From NCBI GenBank assembly GCA_022925895.1, contig JAKSYS010000134.1, positions 44,946 through 108,945 on the forward strand: a stretch of 64,000 nt of DNA, read 5' to 3'. The notes beneath the pieces were generated by a model, which did no database searches, had not been told where the DNA came from, and saw nothing but the letters and a program-made list of their open reading frames with translations. Positions 24,230-35,225 of this stretch are shown here, in pieces; within the stretch, counting starts at the first letter, position 1, and each line of letters begins with the position of its first letter. This DNA comes from Fragilaria crotonensis. Taxonomy: Eukaryota > Bacillariophyta > Fragilariophyceae > Fragilariales > Fragilariaceae. A program made the translations under genes and the position numbers.

Positions 24230-25600
24230 CATTGTGAAGAAATCACACCTTGCAGCAACACATGGTGCGTCTGTTTCACACCGTTGCCGTCTTCATGAGG
24301 ATGGGAATGTCACATGCACAAGTAACAAAAGGCCTGCCCTTTTAAGGCGACATTTGGTGAATGATCCCTGCATGGATTTTGTTGGCACAGACAACCTTCT
24401 GCAGTACAACCTTCTGTAGTCTCCGGCTGGCAATGGTGTGGAAGTTGAAAGCACTTCTTGTGAGGATATTGAGGATTGCAACAAAAGTGATGATTTGTCC
24501 GTGTTAAGTGATGACCCAAACATTCTTACCTGTACCAGCAATTCTGCACTTGATGAAGATGTGGAAGCCCCATCATTTTGTTCCAACTTCATGTATACTA
24601 CCAATCAGAAACGCACTGTTTCTCTCCTCAAGATCCTGGACCATGCCAACGCACCCAACTACACTTTTGGCACGCTCTGCATCTGCTGATAATTATTCTT
24701 ACAACCCAGTGGGTGGACTCTCACGTGCCAAAAGCGTTCATGCCTAATCAACTCAGTTTGTAATGGGAAGAAACTGCTTCCCTTTGTACAAAGAGTGGAT
24801 GTAGATCATGGCTCTCCATCTGATGTGATAGGAGGAGTGGTGTTGGCATCAGCGACAACACTTTTATCACACAGGGCCCATGATGACCTTACTCGACAAA
24901 GCTTAAGGTGGCAAGCGAGCATCATTCACTTCTTCTGACAGAGATTGTATACTAGTACACTCTGAAAAGAGCAAAACCAAGAAGCCATGGGCACAATGCG
25001 GACTCATGCAGACGCTTCCAAGCGTGAAGTGCGAAGACAACTCATCAACATTTACAAAATTCATTTGCAGAAGTTACTCCATCAAGATATTGGCAATCAT
25101 GATCAGCACACGTAAGCTGTCACAAAGAATTGGTTCTCAGCCAATGCTTCCATTTTCCGTGAAAGCTACCGGAGGATTAAGCAGCGCACACTGAGTAGTA
25201 TGCGATCCATTTGAGATTATTTCAACAACAGTGAATTTGGCTTTGGCCACAAGTTCCATCAGACAGATCTTTGCGAGGGCTACTACACCTCCCAGTGTGG
25301 AGCCCGTCTGTGTGAGTCAAATGCCCCTTTGTCATAGGCACGTAAAATAGATTTGGTTTTTTGCTGGCATGGATTGGGAGAGGAAGTGGCATCAGTACAG
25401 TCATAGCTTGAGGAGCTTTGCAATCATCCGGTTCCCCTCCACCTTTTTTGATGCTTTGTTGCCTACTGGAATAAACGTGTATGAATTGTTTGTTGGCTGT
25501 TTTTCCTGGGCAGGGCAGGGGATGAATTTACACCACATTCATAGCAGCTGCTGGTTTGCGAGAGACTTGGGACAGTGATGGATTGTGCAACATTTTGCTG
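24230..25600 (+). pseudogene. Decayed transposon-like ORF remnants
   Basis: Short plus-strand frames include a His/Cys segment near 24234-24419 and, at 24600-24750, KRTVSLLKILDHANAPNY followed after a frame change by NYSYNPVGGLSRAKSVHA. A similar 'LLKLLDD-NAP-Y' pattern is one I associate with repeat-encoded diatom proteins. Stops and frame changes are frequent. Too degraded to assign. Confidence 0.3.
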
Positions 25601-26099
25601 GTTTAAATAAGAATGATCTTGCAACTGGCTTGTGTGTATACAACTCTTGAGCATGCAAACAGACAACTGACAAACAGGACCTATACCGGTAGATCAACCT
25701 GGTTTGATTCACTCATATCAATGAGAATCTCTCGCAGGTGACCGAATATAGATTCTGAAAGTCTGATTGCCTTACATGCTCAATCGAAGCACACAAACAG
25801 AAGAAGCCCATTTTCCATCAAAGCACAACAAAATGAGGCACTCAACATTCATTGTCACAAGCAGCCGCCTAAAAGAAAAAGCAGAACAAAGGCGGGACAA
25901 TGTGAGATTGAATGCAAAACAACAACAAGAAAGAACAATAGTACCAGCCTGCCTGTAAGCAATACAATGAAGCAGCAGCATACTGCTGCCAGCCTACTGT
26001 AGAAGTACATCGGGATGAAGGTGCCACGACAGGACAAGAACAATGACGTATCTTTGTCTTCAACTGGACGGGAACATCAGCAGCTGCACTAGTACTGGT

Positions 26100-27780
26100 G
26101 TACAATGCCATCACCACAGTACTGTACAATTCAGCAGTGTCATAGTGGAGTAGAGGGGAGATCAGTAGAAGTACTACTGGTCTACCGTAGCCTCAGGCTA
26201 CTCCGAATACTGCAGTCCATTGTCATGAGTACTGTAGGTAACACAGTACTGTACAATGCAGCAGTATCACAGTGGAGGAGTGTACTGGAGTACTGGAGTA
26301 CTGGAGTACATGAGTAGTAGTACTGCTGGTTCACCGTAGCCTCAAAGATACTCCAAGTACTACAGTACTGCGGTCGGTGATCGGTGATACCGAAATGAGT
26401 ACTGTACGTAGGAGGCAGTACCCACACAACAGGAGCACCTCAAAAACTCATCATGAGTGTTGATTGATTGAACAAATCAATCAACACTCAAACAATCAGC
26501 AGGAACAACTCACCAACGAGGAGAGCAAAGTGTGCTTGGTGGGAAGAGGAAGAAGGGGCGAAGGTGCCAAAGAATGGAGTATTCAATTGGGGGTGACAGC
26601 AAGTGGTGGAGTTCACAAAACAACGAACGAATTGATGTGATACTTCGTACAAAAATTCGCAGGTAGGGTTCTACGAAGCGCAATACCATGGCTGCATACG
26701 TTTGCATTTTCGAAGCCAGTAGAAACGTACAGCATGCACTGGTATTGGTGATGAAAGAATAAATCTGTGTATATGACATATTCCACCTACAATACCTTTT
26801 TTACGTAAGATCTACAGCGTAGTATCATGTTCTCTCTACGAACAAACCAGAAGTATGCATACTTGTAGTACTATGCATAGTACAATGTACATGCACCTGG
26901 TACGGAATGCCGTTCTTCGGATCGCTCTCGCATGCGCAAGAACGGTGTAAAACGCGCAGACACTTGGCATCATTTGTCATACGAGTAGCTATGCAGTACG
27001 CAATACACCACCTTACCATGTACATGAAGCACCGTACCAGTACAACACTCCGTACACGACACCATAAACCGCGCCATATCATACCGTATGCCACCATACC
27101 ATACGCATACTGCACCATCGACAGTACACTACCAGTACACAAGAACTGTAGTTCACAATACGACGTACAGTACTCGGAGTACCACCATAAAAACTGACCG
27201 TATTGCACCAGAAAAGATAGTAGGACTAGTAGACTGTATTCCAGTAAGACTCCGTACCACAAACAACACACAACGCACAACAACGTACGGTACTATGAAT
27301 GAACCATACCAGGGCTTGTAGTACGCCACTACGCCACTAAATGCTGATACACAAAACCATGCAGCACACCATACGATACACCGCAACGCCTGGTGCCATG
27401 CACAACAAGCATACAAAATACAACACAATACACCACCATCCTTCATACTCCGGAGTTCGGAGTACTTGTATATCATACATAGAGTACTACTACTTGTACC
27501 ATATAACCCAGTGAGCGATAGACGCGACAAACCATACTACCATACTTCGTGGTAGAACGTAGACCGTCTACAGTAGACCATGAAATGTGCACCATGCTTG
27601 TAAACAATAGAAGACCGAATATTGCACCGAATACCGTATGCCAGAAACTGTAAAAGCTGTATTACTGTACTCGTATACTGTATGGCGCACAGAAGCAACA
27701 CTCCGTACACAATACACAATCTACAATACACCATGCTCCAGTACATCGTAAACAGCGCATACAGTACCAGCATTTTTATT
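26100..27780. repeat. GTAC/TACTG-rich low-complexity region
   Basis: About 1.6 kb are dominated by GTAC, AGTACTG and CCATAC-type words, with many short palindromes (AGTACT, GTAC). Long open frames on both strands come from this skew and are not treated as genes. Confidence 0.7.
26455..26489. repeat. Hairpin, 15-bp perfect arms
   Basis: GAGTGTTGATTGATT (26455-26469) is followed by a 5-base loop and its exact inverse (26475-26489). It may be the tip of a small foldback or transcriptional hairpin; no T-run follows. Confidence 0.85.
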
Positions 27781-28204
27781 GATGTCGAAATTATGAAGAA
27801 AAAAGCTCAGGAATAATACTGCAGTAGTTCAGGAGTGCAAAATTTTCTTCATAAAAATGAGGAAACTGCAAACTTCCAAATCCTGAACTAAATAAGTAAA
27901 CCTGAACAAAACTTCAGGAATCCTGAACTACATTTGGGAATCCTGAAATTTTTCCAATACATATGAGAAAAAATTCTTGTATCAACTATGGTACTTAGTT
28001 TTGGCACCCTTAGATGTGTGTTGTGGTCAGCGAGAGCTCGAAAATGTTTGGTGGTGCAACGCGTGTTTTAGCACGCAAACTGTTGTGAATCAACAATTGA
28101 TTCGCGATGGCAACTACGATTCTGACGAGGAGGACAATTGACGATAGTACTACTACTAGATAGCAATGAAATTAGTAAATATATTACGTAATTGATTAGA
28201 TGTA

Positions 28205-29950
28205 CTACCCAGGAAGGATAGGAACTGGCTTCGTATTTTTTGCGAAGCGCTTCGGCCACTTCAACTTGTCCTCATGAAAGGCGATGTTGAAATTCTCAAT
28301 CAACATCGCCCTGAATCGATTAAATTCAATCGACTTCACGCTTGTTCCCGATCGAATCAAGTGAGCATCATTATCTAGTATGTCGCCGTCGTCGTCGTCA
28401 TCGTCGTCGTCACAATCACGTGCATCATCCTCGTGATTCGCCTGAAATCCGAATCGCGAACTATCGAACGTTCGCAATCTATGACCTTCATTCCCAATAG
28501 GATCTACAAGACGTCGAATAGCAGCAGGGATATCCTCGTCTTGGAATTCTCCATCGTCGTTCTCGTAGCTTGATGGGACACCATCGTCCCATTTGTGCGA
28601 CAATCCGTCGACATCCAACAAGTGGTTGTGCAAAGCACAGCAAGTCATCCATATGTTGTCGCTTGCTTCAGTATTGTGGACGCGAATGCCCGTCTTTAGT
28701 ATCCTCCAACGACCTTTTAGGATGCCAAACGTGCACTCTACGTCTTTTCTAAGTGCTTCTAGCCACTGGGAGAAGCGTAGCTCCGATCGATTGCACGTGT
28801 CTTTCATTGGAGGAATCGTCGTCGGCCATCGGAGGTACCCATTGTCGACGATGACGTATGCACCCTTGATCGTCACGTCCTCTACTTCGTCCTCGCCAGT
28901 TGTCACAGTACCAGTATCGTCCTTTCTTCCCTTTTCAACGTGAAATCAACCATCTCATCGAAAGCACCATCCGTAGATCGGACATGAACGAATCGAAACG
29001 AATGAGAGCCTTGTCGTTCCACCTCCCTGGGTGGCCTGTGGTAGTATGTAGTATCTGGCGGCGATGATTGACCGTCAGATTATACGTCCTGTTGTTGCAT
29101 CTGACCCCATTTTGTAGCCAATGTGCGCTTGTCGAAACGCAGCAGTGACCTTGTCCAACGGAATGTGCGTCGCGTCAGTACTCGATACATCCAGGAAACC
29201 CGGCCACCGCATACTGGACTCGCAACCGCAAGTCGGCCGTACTCTGAGGCATTTGCGGCGAGGTACAAAAATTTCGCACCATACGTCGTGAAAGCGTGAA
29301 AAAACAGCGATGGACATCGCGACTTACTTTGGTGGCCTCTTCGATGTCATCAAAGTCCACCCCTGCCCAAGTACGAAGTGAGCCTAAAAGGAGAAGTTCA
29401 AGGCGAAACTTTCTTGTTGTTTTGCCTTCCAGTGAAGCCATGATCGGCTTCTGTCCGCCATCGGTCAAACAAGCCATCGCAATCGTCACCACAAACCCAT
29501 TCTAACACCTGTATGTATGACACATACGGCAACCTGAACCTCTGTCGGAAAACCTTATTCCAAAAGGGCAGTCCGGTTCAGGATTCTCACGTAGTCAATC
29601 CACCAGCTGCTCATTTGGGGCACACTCTACTCATTTTCCAGTGGTTGGGTCGCAATACCACTGCCTCTTCATCTTCGTCTTTTTTCCGGCGACCGAAATC
29701 TCTCACGATGACGCCTGAGGTCTATCGCGTCAAATTCTTTCTGTTCCTTGTCCTCAAGCTCAACCATACCCATCATCGTTAGCAGAACGTTTCTTTTCCT
29801 CTCATCTGCTGCCTGCTGTGCCATGTATTCTTCAAGCTTGTCGTCGTCGACCGCGCCATCATCATCGATACAATCGTCCTCATTGCCCAAATATCCATCT
29901 TCATCCAATAAACCTTCATAGAACGCGTTCAGAGCATCATTAGTATCCAT
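28205..29950 (-). pseudogene. PIF/Harbinger DDE transposase (frame-shifted)
   Basis: The start is the ATG at 29948-29950 (MDTNDALNAFYEG). The N-terminus is acidic, followed by the family's RLPYVSY region near 29540. The catalytic core spans three frames. SSTDATHIPLDKV (first D, about 29170) matches the GxxDxTHI block. IVDNGYLRWP (about 28840) holds the second D. RFSQWLEALRKDVECTFGIL followed by KGRWRILK is the third acidic block (E). The frame changes near 29670, 29560, 29200 and 28910, so it is not translatable as one protein. It ends at 28205 and runs convergently toward the accessory gene, whose stop is at 28141. Its identity as DDE_Tnp_4/Harbinger is firm. Confidence 0.9.
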
Positions 29951-30273
29951 CCTTCTATGTGGGTTGATGCTATGTTTATAGATGCAATATGATGAAGTCG
30001 CCGCCAATGCCGTTGTCATTGGAAGGTTGCAATTCTACAAAACATCATCCGATGCATCTCGAAAACCCTATTAAGGAATACTTCAGTGATGGGGTTTGTA
30101 AAAAATCCGGCTGTTCACAAACGCTCGAAAACGGTTTGTTAAAAACCCGGATGCACAAAGCGATCAAGCCCGTTTGCGAGGACTTTTTGTGGCTGCAAGG
30201 ACGATATTTTCACAGAATAGACTACTACGGTTTGTTTTGCGAGACATTTTGTTGGCTGAAAGCACCGGCCTAA

Positions 30274-31028
30274 GATTTACTGTAGTGGTTGCTAACGCGT
30301 TCTCCACTACCGATACACCAGTTCCACAATACCGGTAGAAGGCGAAGCACGACAAAATTTATGAAGCCTCAGACATGCGACACGTGACAACAAACGATGG
30401 TTTCGTGACAATCAATGTGAAGCCGTGAAGCCGCCATCAATGAGTATGAACGAATTTGACACCCACTCTGGGTGATGTGTGAGGGTAGCAAGATGCACTC
30501 CGTAGTACTACACTATTCCATCATGACGAATGAATACCATTGTCAGTGCAATGCAGATATCACGAGGTGTCGTCGACGATTAAGCTTCGCATTGTTTCCC
30601 TTGTTGGCTACTCCGAGTAGATTTTTCTGGCGTACAGGCGTTATGGGGCAGCGGTGGGTAATGGGTGGGGTGACGTGCCCTATGGACACTCGACATGGCA
30701 TTTGATGCATTCTTCCTTCAATGCTTTATTAGAGCACAGACTACAAGGTACCATGATTCATGATTACCCTCCGAAAAGGGAGGGTTCGCATGACCCAGCG
30801 AGGAACAAAGACTAACCTCCAAGGAACAAAGACCAACCTCCAGGACTTAGCACATGACAGCTAAAAGTGAAAATGCGAACTGTGGTGCCACAGGGTGCAC
30901 AAGAATGCAATCTGATGTCAGCTTTCCCGAACCCAATCTTGAGAGTGATTGCTGTATCCTATATCTTGTATCCCGCGACGTAAAAAAATCTTTCGAGCTC
31001 TACAAATGGTTCTCATTTTCAACGACGC
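30274..31028. other. Intergenic with short tandem repeat and hairpin
   Basis: A 21-bp unit is duplicated at 30801-30821/30822-30842, and a 7-bp-stem hairpin (ACCCTCC...GGAGGGT) lies at 30766-30785. No gene was recognised. Confidence 0.5.
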
Positions 31029-31035
31029 TATAAAA
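31029..31035 (+). promoter_or_regulatory. TATA-box-like TATAAAA
   Basis: TATAAAA lies 42 bp before the ATG of the predicted small spliced gene. That distance would allow a very short 5' leader. Confidence 0.45.
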
Positions 31036-31076
31036 CTCACTCCGAGAAGAACGATCAACACCGATCCACTGCAATC

Positions 31077-31669
31077 ATGGTTGAACTCGCTATCCACAGC
31101 AAGGCTTTCAACGTAGCCCGCCGCCTAACGGCACAGAATGATTTCGATATCATGCGTAAGTAGTGGCGAGAGAGGAGTACATGGCCATTCCACAAACAGT
31201 GAGGAACGGCATGAGAAATTGGAAGGTTGTCAAATCTAACGTTGTCTCTCTTGCTACTTGTGTTTGGCTGGATTGTCAGACTCGTGTGTCGAGGAAACAG
31301 TAGGTACGTAAAAAGGGAAATGTCACATAGGCTCGGACCCGAGGAAATCACATTGATGTATTCAACTTTTTGTCTCTTTGCACTTTGCTCCTATGCACCA
31401 TGTCGCTTTGCTCCGCATACAACTTGTCAATTGTCCAAAACGTTCTGCTGGAAACTCTCTCTTTAACTATAATTTCACAAACATAAACAGACGACACCAT
31501 GTCCACGACACCACCTCGCAAATTCGACTATCTCTCGTGTGCGGAGCTTGCATCCCATCTTACCAAGACGAAACAGGTGCCACCAGAATGCAGCAAATTC
31601 ACTGACATTGTGAGTTCGATTCGTCGTCGTGAGACGGATTCGACCAACGGGACCGAGATCTTGAGTTGA
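31077..31669 (+). CDS. Predicted small three-exon gene, 93-aa product of unknown function
   Basis: The exons are 31077-31155, 31280-31303 and 31491-31669. All four splice sites are GT/AG (gtaag, ..gtcag, gtacgt, ..aacag). The 79 + 24 + 179 bp give 94 codons including the TGA, and the frame stays open throughout. The product starts MVELAIHSKAFNVARRL, passes through the 8-codon micro-exon (HSCVEETV) and ends with a hydrophilic part (PPRKFDYLSCAELASHL, later SSIRRRETDS). There is no signal peptide, membrane segment or known domain. A TATAAAA lies 42 bp upstream. Alternatively only the last exon is real, read from its own ATG at 31499 (57 residues). The model was built by eye from splice consensus. 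Confidence 0.5.
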
Positions 31670-32208
31670 ACCCCCACATTATGTTGGTGAACGATGAAAG
31701 ACAAACGTTGGAATATATTTACTTTTGAGTATAGATGGTGATTAAGTTAGCCAGCGACACTCTGAGCACATATCACAGATACGAGATACGTAATTCGATG
31801 TGTGCCTATTCTGACGTTTCCTGGAGACTCGTGTTACAAGGTGAAGGGAAAGTTGAAATGACGTACAAGATACATACTAGAAATAAGAAGGTGAAGCGAA
31901 AGTTGAAATCATATATAAGATACATACTAGAAGTATAGTTAAAAGTCTATATGCAAATCAATGCAAGACTTCTGACGTATGGATGTAAGGTAGTACAGAG
32001 GAAACAGCGGCCACCAAGGCCTGACGTTCTTGTATCTCATCGCGTGAGTCGGCGATGACTAGTTGGGCGTGGCAGCGAGGAGAAAGTGTCATGGGAAGGG
32101 AACTCTAACTGGAGGGTGAGAACGCCTCCACCTTGGACTTGTTTGGCCATGGTTCGTGCCTTGGCGCGCACGTACGTGCGTATGTGATTGTTTGCCAAAT
32201 TTAGATTT
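31670..32208. other. Intergenic with 50-bp tandem duplication
   Basis: A 50-bp unit (starts AGGTGAAGGGAAAGTTGAAA) is repeated at 31839-31888 and 31889-31936 with a few changes. Nothing else was recognised. Confidence 0.65.
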
Positions 32209-33275
32209 CTAACTAGACGGCATGACGATGCGTCCCGCCCGTCCAGCACTTTTCTCCAAATCACCCTCAGTCAAAAGACCGGCCTTACGCGCCGCATATC
32301 CAATAACAACTCCTCGTTTCTTGGCGGACTGCACGTATGACTTGAAGTAACAACGGATGCGATCTCGGACAGTGACGAATGAGAAGGCTTCATCGTCAAA
32401 GACATATCCATGATCGGCAGCAAGTTCGAGAAGGCGTTCGGTAAGCTTGTTGTTGTACTGCTTCTGTTGGACGGTGTAGTTAAGAGCAGAGTGGCGTAGA
32501 TATTCTTCTCTGTTGGCAATCAGAAAAGCTTCCAACTGTGAAGAGGCGAGCAATGAGATTTTGTTCGGCAGCAGCACGCAAAAGCGGTAACAGACAATAC
32601 GTATTTCGTACTTACCTCAGGATAATTTTTCCAGGAAAACTTCTTGCGCAGAATGGTCTTGACCGGGCCATTAAGAGTGCCTTTAGCTTCAATCGACTTT
32701 TTGGTTGGCATTTCAGAGCGCTTATTCAATAGGAGAGCCTTGATTTTTGTTGCTCGCCGAGGATTCCTTCGGGAGACCGGAGAATTCAATGGAGAGACAA
32801 CGACAGGCCCTTCCTCAGAGGACGTGGAGGAGGCGCAACTGAGCTCTCGAGAGGCATCCCCACATGGAGCAGCATCGCACATGTCAAGTGAGACAGCTCT
32901 GATCCGATTTAGCAATTGCATCGATGTTATCGTTGGTCTCGGCCGAGGTAAGGACTCGGAATCCATCGGTTTCTTTGCATGCCTGGAAAATAGGTTCTCG
33001 GTATCGACAAGGCTCAAAGGGGGTGGGTCTGGCATATCATCGTCCCAATCCACGCCTTCGGAATCGATCTCCTTCGAAACAATACCAGCAACAGAGAGGA
33101 GGAGAGCAGCGCACTGAACCTCCGTTGGCTCTTTCAGGGTATTCTCGGTGCACCGGAAAATCTCGTTTACGTTTGACGAAAACGAGGTCTCAAGAGTGTC
33201 CATGAACCTAACCACGTTCTTGGATGCAATAGGAGTCACAAGGGCGGCGTCTGGGATTGTTTCAGAAGCTATCAT
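32209..33275 (-). CDS. Unnamed diatom domain family, paralogue A (328 aa)
   Basis: Two exons, 33275-32616 and 32535-32209, are separated by an 80-bp GT..AG intron in phase 0. Residues 1-206 are acidic/Ser-rich and probably disordered. The shared domain starts at about 207 with ILRKKFSWKNYPE at the end of exon 1 and continues in exon 2: LEAFLIANREEYLRHSALNYT, partly aromatic, then QKQYNNKLTERLLELAADHG, then FVTVRDRIRCYFKSYVQSAKKRG. It is helical in appearance, basic at the end, and rich in conserved aromatics and Arg. I do not recognise a named domain. Paralogues B (34235-35225) and C (37702-39734) carry the same domain with the intron at the same codon. It is divergent to B, sharing a 959-bp upstream region. 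A role in DNA or protein binding is speculation. Confidence 0.85.
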
Positions 33276-34234
33276 GGCTTGTTATAGCTTGTTCGACCTT
33301 GCAAGAGTTGATCGGAGGGTCCAAATTGAAGTAAAAGAACAAATGCGAGCAACGTAGCCTTTGAACCAGGACCTCGCGTAGAATTGTTACGAACATAATT
33401 CTCATCGGGTTGGCATCAGTGTATGTACTGTTCTGTGTAGAGTTTGAAGGCAAGGTGCCAATCACATCAAATCGGCAGCTCCGCATTCTCTGGGACTTGG
33501 CTTGCCGTAGCACTCCGTGTCAATCCAATAGCCTGTGAGCGCTTCTTATTGAAGCGGAGCTGTTCTTTCGATTCCGATTCTGGTAGTGGAGTCCATGTTT
33601 TAGCTAAATATTTCGAATTTCGCGAGGACTGCTCGAGTCGTTGGTGCTCCGCCGTATGTTTCGCGTCAACCCCTTAGCGCACCTCTGGCTGTCAACACTT
33701 TCCGTTGTGGGTTCCAAAGTCCTATGTTACCAGCGCATGCCGTCAACTGGAATATGGAACAAGTCTACATGACATGCGTGCAGTACAGATGACGTGAGAA
33801 AGTACGACGCATCGTATGCCAATCGACTGACGTCGGCATTCGGGTTACAACGGATCGCATTGTTTCGACCTAAACTTCGCGGAGGAGTCATGAGGCATCC
33901 TGAACGTGAAACGTGAACTGAAGATTCCCTCCAATCGAAATGAAGTACTCCTTTGACGTCTGAAGTTCGAAACGGACTCGAGCATATTAAGAAACATAGA
34001 AACGAAACATCTAGAGTTGACGGCGTACGGACTCCTTCTGTTGAATCTCGGAATTTGTGACCATCATTCTCAGAATTACCTAAAATTTCGCGGCACACAC
34101 GGCGGGCCGATCGGATCATTAGCCATCACCACTTTTCCAACGAACTTCCAGGATCAGGCTGCGACTCAAGGATTGTGTCGCCGTGTAAACCCTCGAGCCG
34201 ATTATCCATTGATAGACTGCACCTGCACGTGAAG
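33276..34234. other. Divergent upstream region of paralogues A and B
   Basis: A and B are head to head across this 959-bp space, which must hold both promoters. No strong TATA box or repeat was seen. Confidence 0.45.
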
Positions 34235-35225
34235 ATGAAGGTTCTGTCCTCGAAATCATCGAGAGGCCTCGTTCTAGACGATGAATCGTTGCATAGTAGA
34301 AGATTCACTGCCGACGTTTCTCTGGAAGAAGCTGCTTCCCTTCTTCAACAAGTTGCCCATCTGGCATCAGCAGAAGTCAGCCACGATCTTGACTATGAGA
34401 CAATTGAAAAATCGACGCGGCGATCCTTGTTCTCAAACTCCGTTTCCTCGTTAGAAACCAGCCCGGAGCAAGATTCACCTCAATTGTGCCCAACACGAAT
34501 GAGGACCGTTTCAATATCTTCCCAGTCCGTTGACGCCTCATCTCCACTTTGTACATCAAAGTTGTTGGGTGCCGTTCCAGCTCCTCTTTCCCCGCCCCCC
34601 TTGACTCTCTTCTCGCCTTCACGCACGGTGACAAGTGTTGGGCCCCTGCATCATCCACTCTTGCACGCAATTTCGCCACCCCAGACTGCTTCCAAAAGGC
34701 CTCTCAGACTTCCAACGATATCCAATCTCGGACCAACACTGCGGCATGTGCAGCACGCTGTCTCTTCTTCTGAGTTAGATGCGCCTTCTTCAAGAAAGCA
34801 AAAGTATGTGGGGACTACTACACCTCACAAAGTGAGGGGAATTCTGCGCCACAAATTTTCGTGGAAGAAATATCCGGAGGTACGAATGCAAACATTCTTG
34901 ATGGTCGTTGGATCGAGCAATATATATCTCACTGGAAAACACGTTCCTGACGTGCGCATGCGCACGTGTCTGTCTCTCTGTGTGTGTTTGCAATGTTTAG
35001 CTCGAAGACTTTCTCATTGAAAAGCGCGATGAATATCTCCGTCATTCGTCCCAGCACAACTATACGTCGACTCAGAAGGCATACAACAACACTCTGACGA
35101 ATCTCTTGTTGGAACGTGCTGCAGCATTGGGATACATCTTTGAGCATTTCACATACGTTCAAGTTCGCGATCGGATCCGCTGTTACTACAAATCCTACAT
35201 GCAATCACTCAAGAAGCGAACTTAG
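34235..35225 (+). CDS. Unnamed diatom domain family, paralogue B (289 aa)
   Basis: Exons 34235-34879 and 35001-35225 flank a 121-bp intron (phase 0). The start MKVLSSKSS is chosen because the frame further upstream (to 34175) lacks protein character. Residues 1-200 are Ser/Pro-rich with no known motif. The domain is GILRHKFSWKKYPE, then the intron, then LEDFLIEKRDEYLRHSSQHN, then QKAYNNTLTNLLLERAAALG, then VQVRDRIRCYYKSYMQSLKK. The protein stops directly after the domain, so the domain is C-terminal and about 86 residues. The intron contains a TG/TC-rich tract. Divergence from A and C in the N-terminal part contrasts with strong conservation in the domain. Confidence 0.85.

Larger units (their letters stand above)
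21265..28010. mobile_element. 6.7-kb DNA transposon with 18-bp TIRs and TA duplication, inserted in the Harbinger accessory gene
   Basis: The left end is AGGGTGCCAAAACCAAGT (21265-21282) and the right end is its inverse with one mismatch (27993-28010). TA flanks both sides (21263-21264 and 28011-28012). Removing the element and one TA restores the palindromic site CATCTAGATG and an open reading frame. Just inside both ends are clusters of TCCTGAA/TTCAGGA motifs (about 21410-21625 and 27825-27950), a subterminal repeat array. TA targeting fits Tc1/mariner, pogo or ISL2EU types. No intact transposase is visible inside, only scattered decayed frames, so the superfamily is not settled. It contains a nested hAT-type MITE. 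Confidence 0.88.
19651..28141 (+). pseudogene. Harbinger accessory ORF (unknown domain + Cys-rich tail), interrupted by a transposon
   Basis: The first part (19651 to about 20550) encodes a basic, mixed alpha/beta-looking protein with a Lys/Arg-rich start, without a family I recognise. The middle switches frame (about 20550-20790) and returns to the first frame for a coiled-coil-like stretch (LRELDRFAKHKKKPGEALINK, shown in part) and an acidic linker. The Cys-rich end is GWCIECNTPSNHSCRKC, then CKKCVCSLHL. Here the frame is cut after 21264 by the inserted element and resumes in phase at 28013 with DVCCGQRELENVWWCNACF, stopping at 28139-28141. The cysteine pattern continues across the gap, which supports the join. 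It may be the DNA-binding or partner protein of the Harbinger transposase, as two-gene elements of this group usually have; that role is inferred. Confidence 0.75.
19354..30270. mobile_element. PIF/Harbinger transposon with 24-bp TIRs and TAA duplication, split by another element
   Basis: The terminal inverted repeats are perfect over 24 bp: 19354-19377 begins GGCCGGTGCTTTCAGC, and 30247-30270 is its inverse. Both are flanked by TAA (19351-19353 and 30271-30273), the 3-bp TWA target typical of PIF/Harbinger. The element carries two convergent genes, an accessory protein (+) from 19651 and a DDE transposase (-) from 29950, whose stops would lie about 65 bp apart once the inserted DNA is removed. 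It is interrupted at 21263-28012 by a 6.7-kb element. Subtracting that and one TA leaves about 4.17 kb, a reasonable size for the superfamily. Both genes are frame-shifted, so this copy is probably inactive. Confidence 0.92.

Noticed and set aside
26825-27283. Cys/Leu/Tyr-rich frame of 152 codons
   Set aside because: Produced by GTAC/CCATAC-skewed low-complexity DNA; frames are open on both strands.
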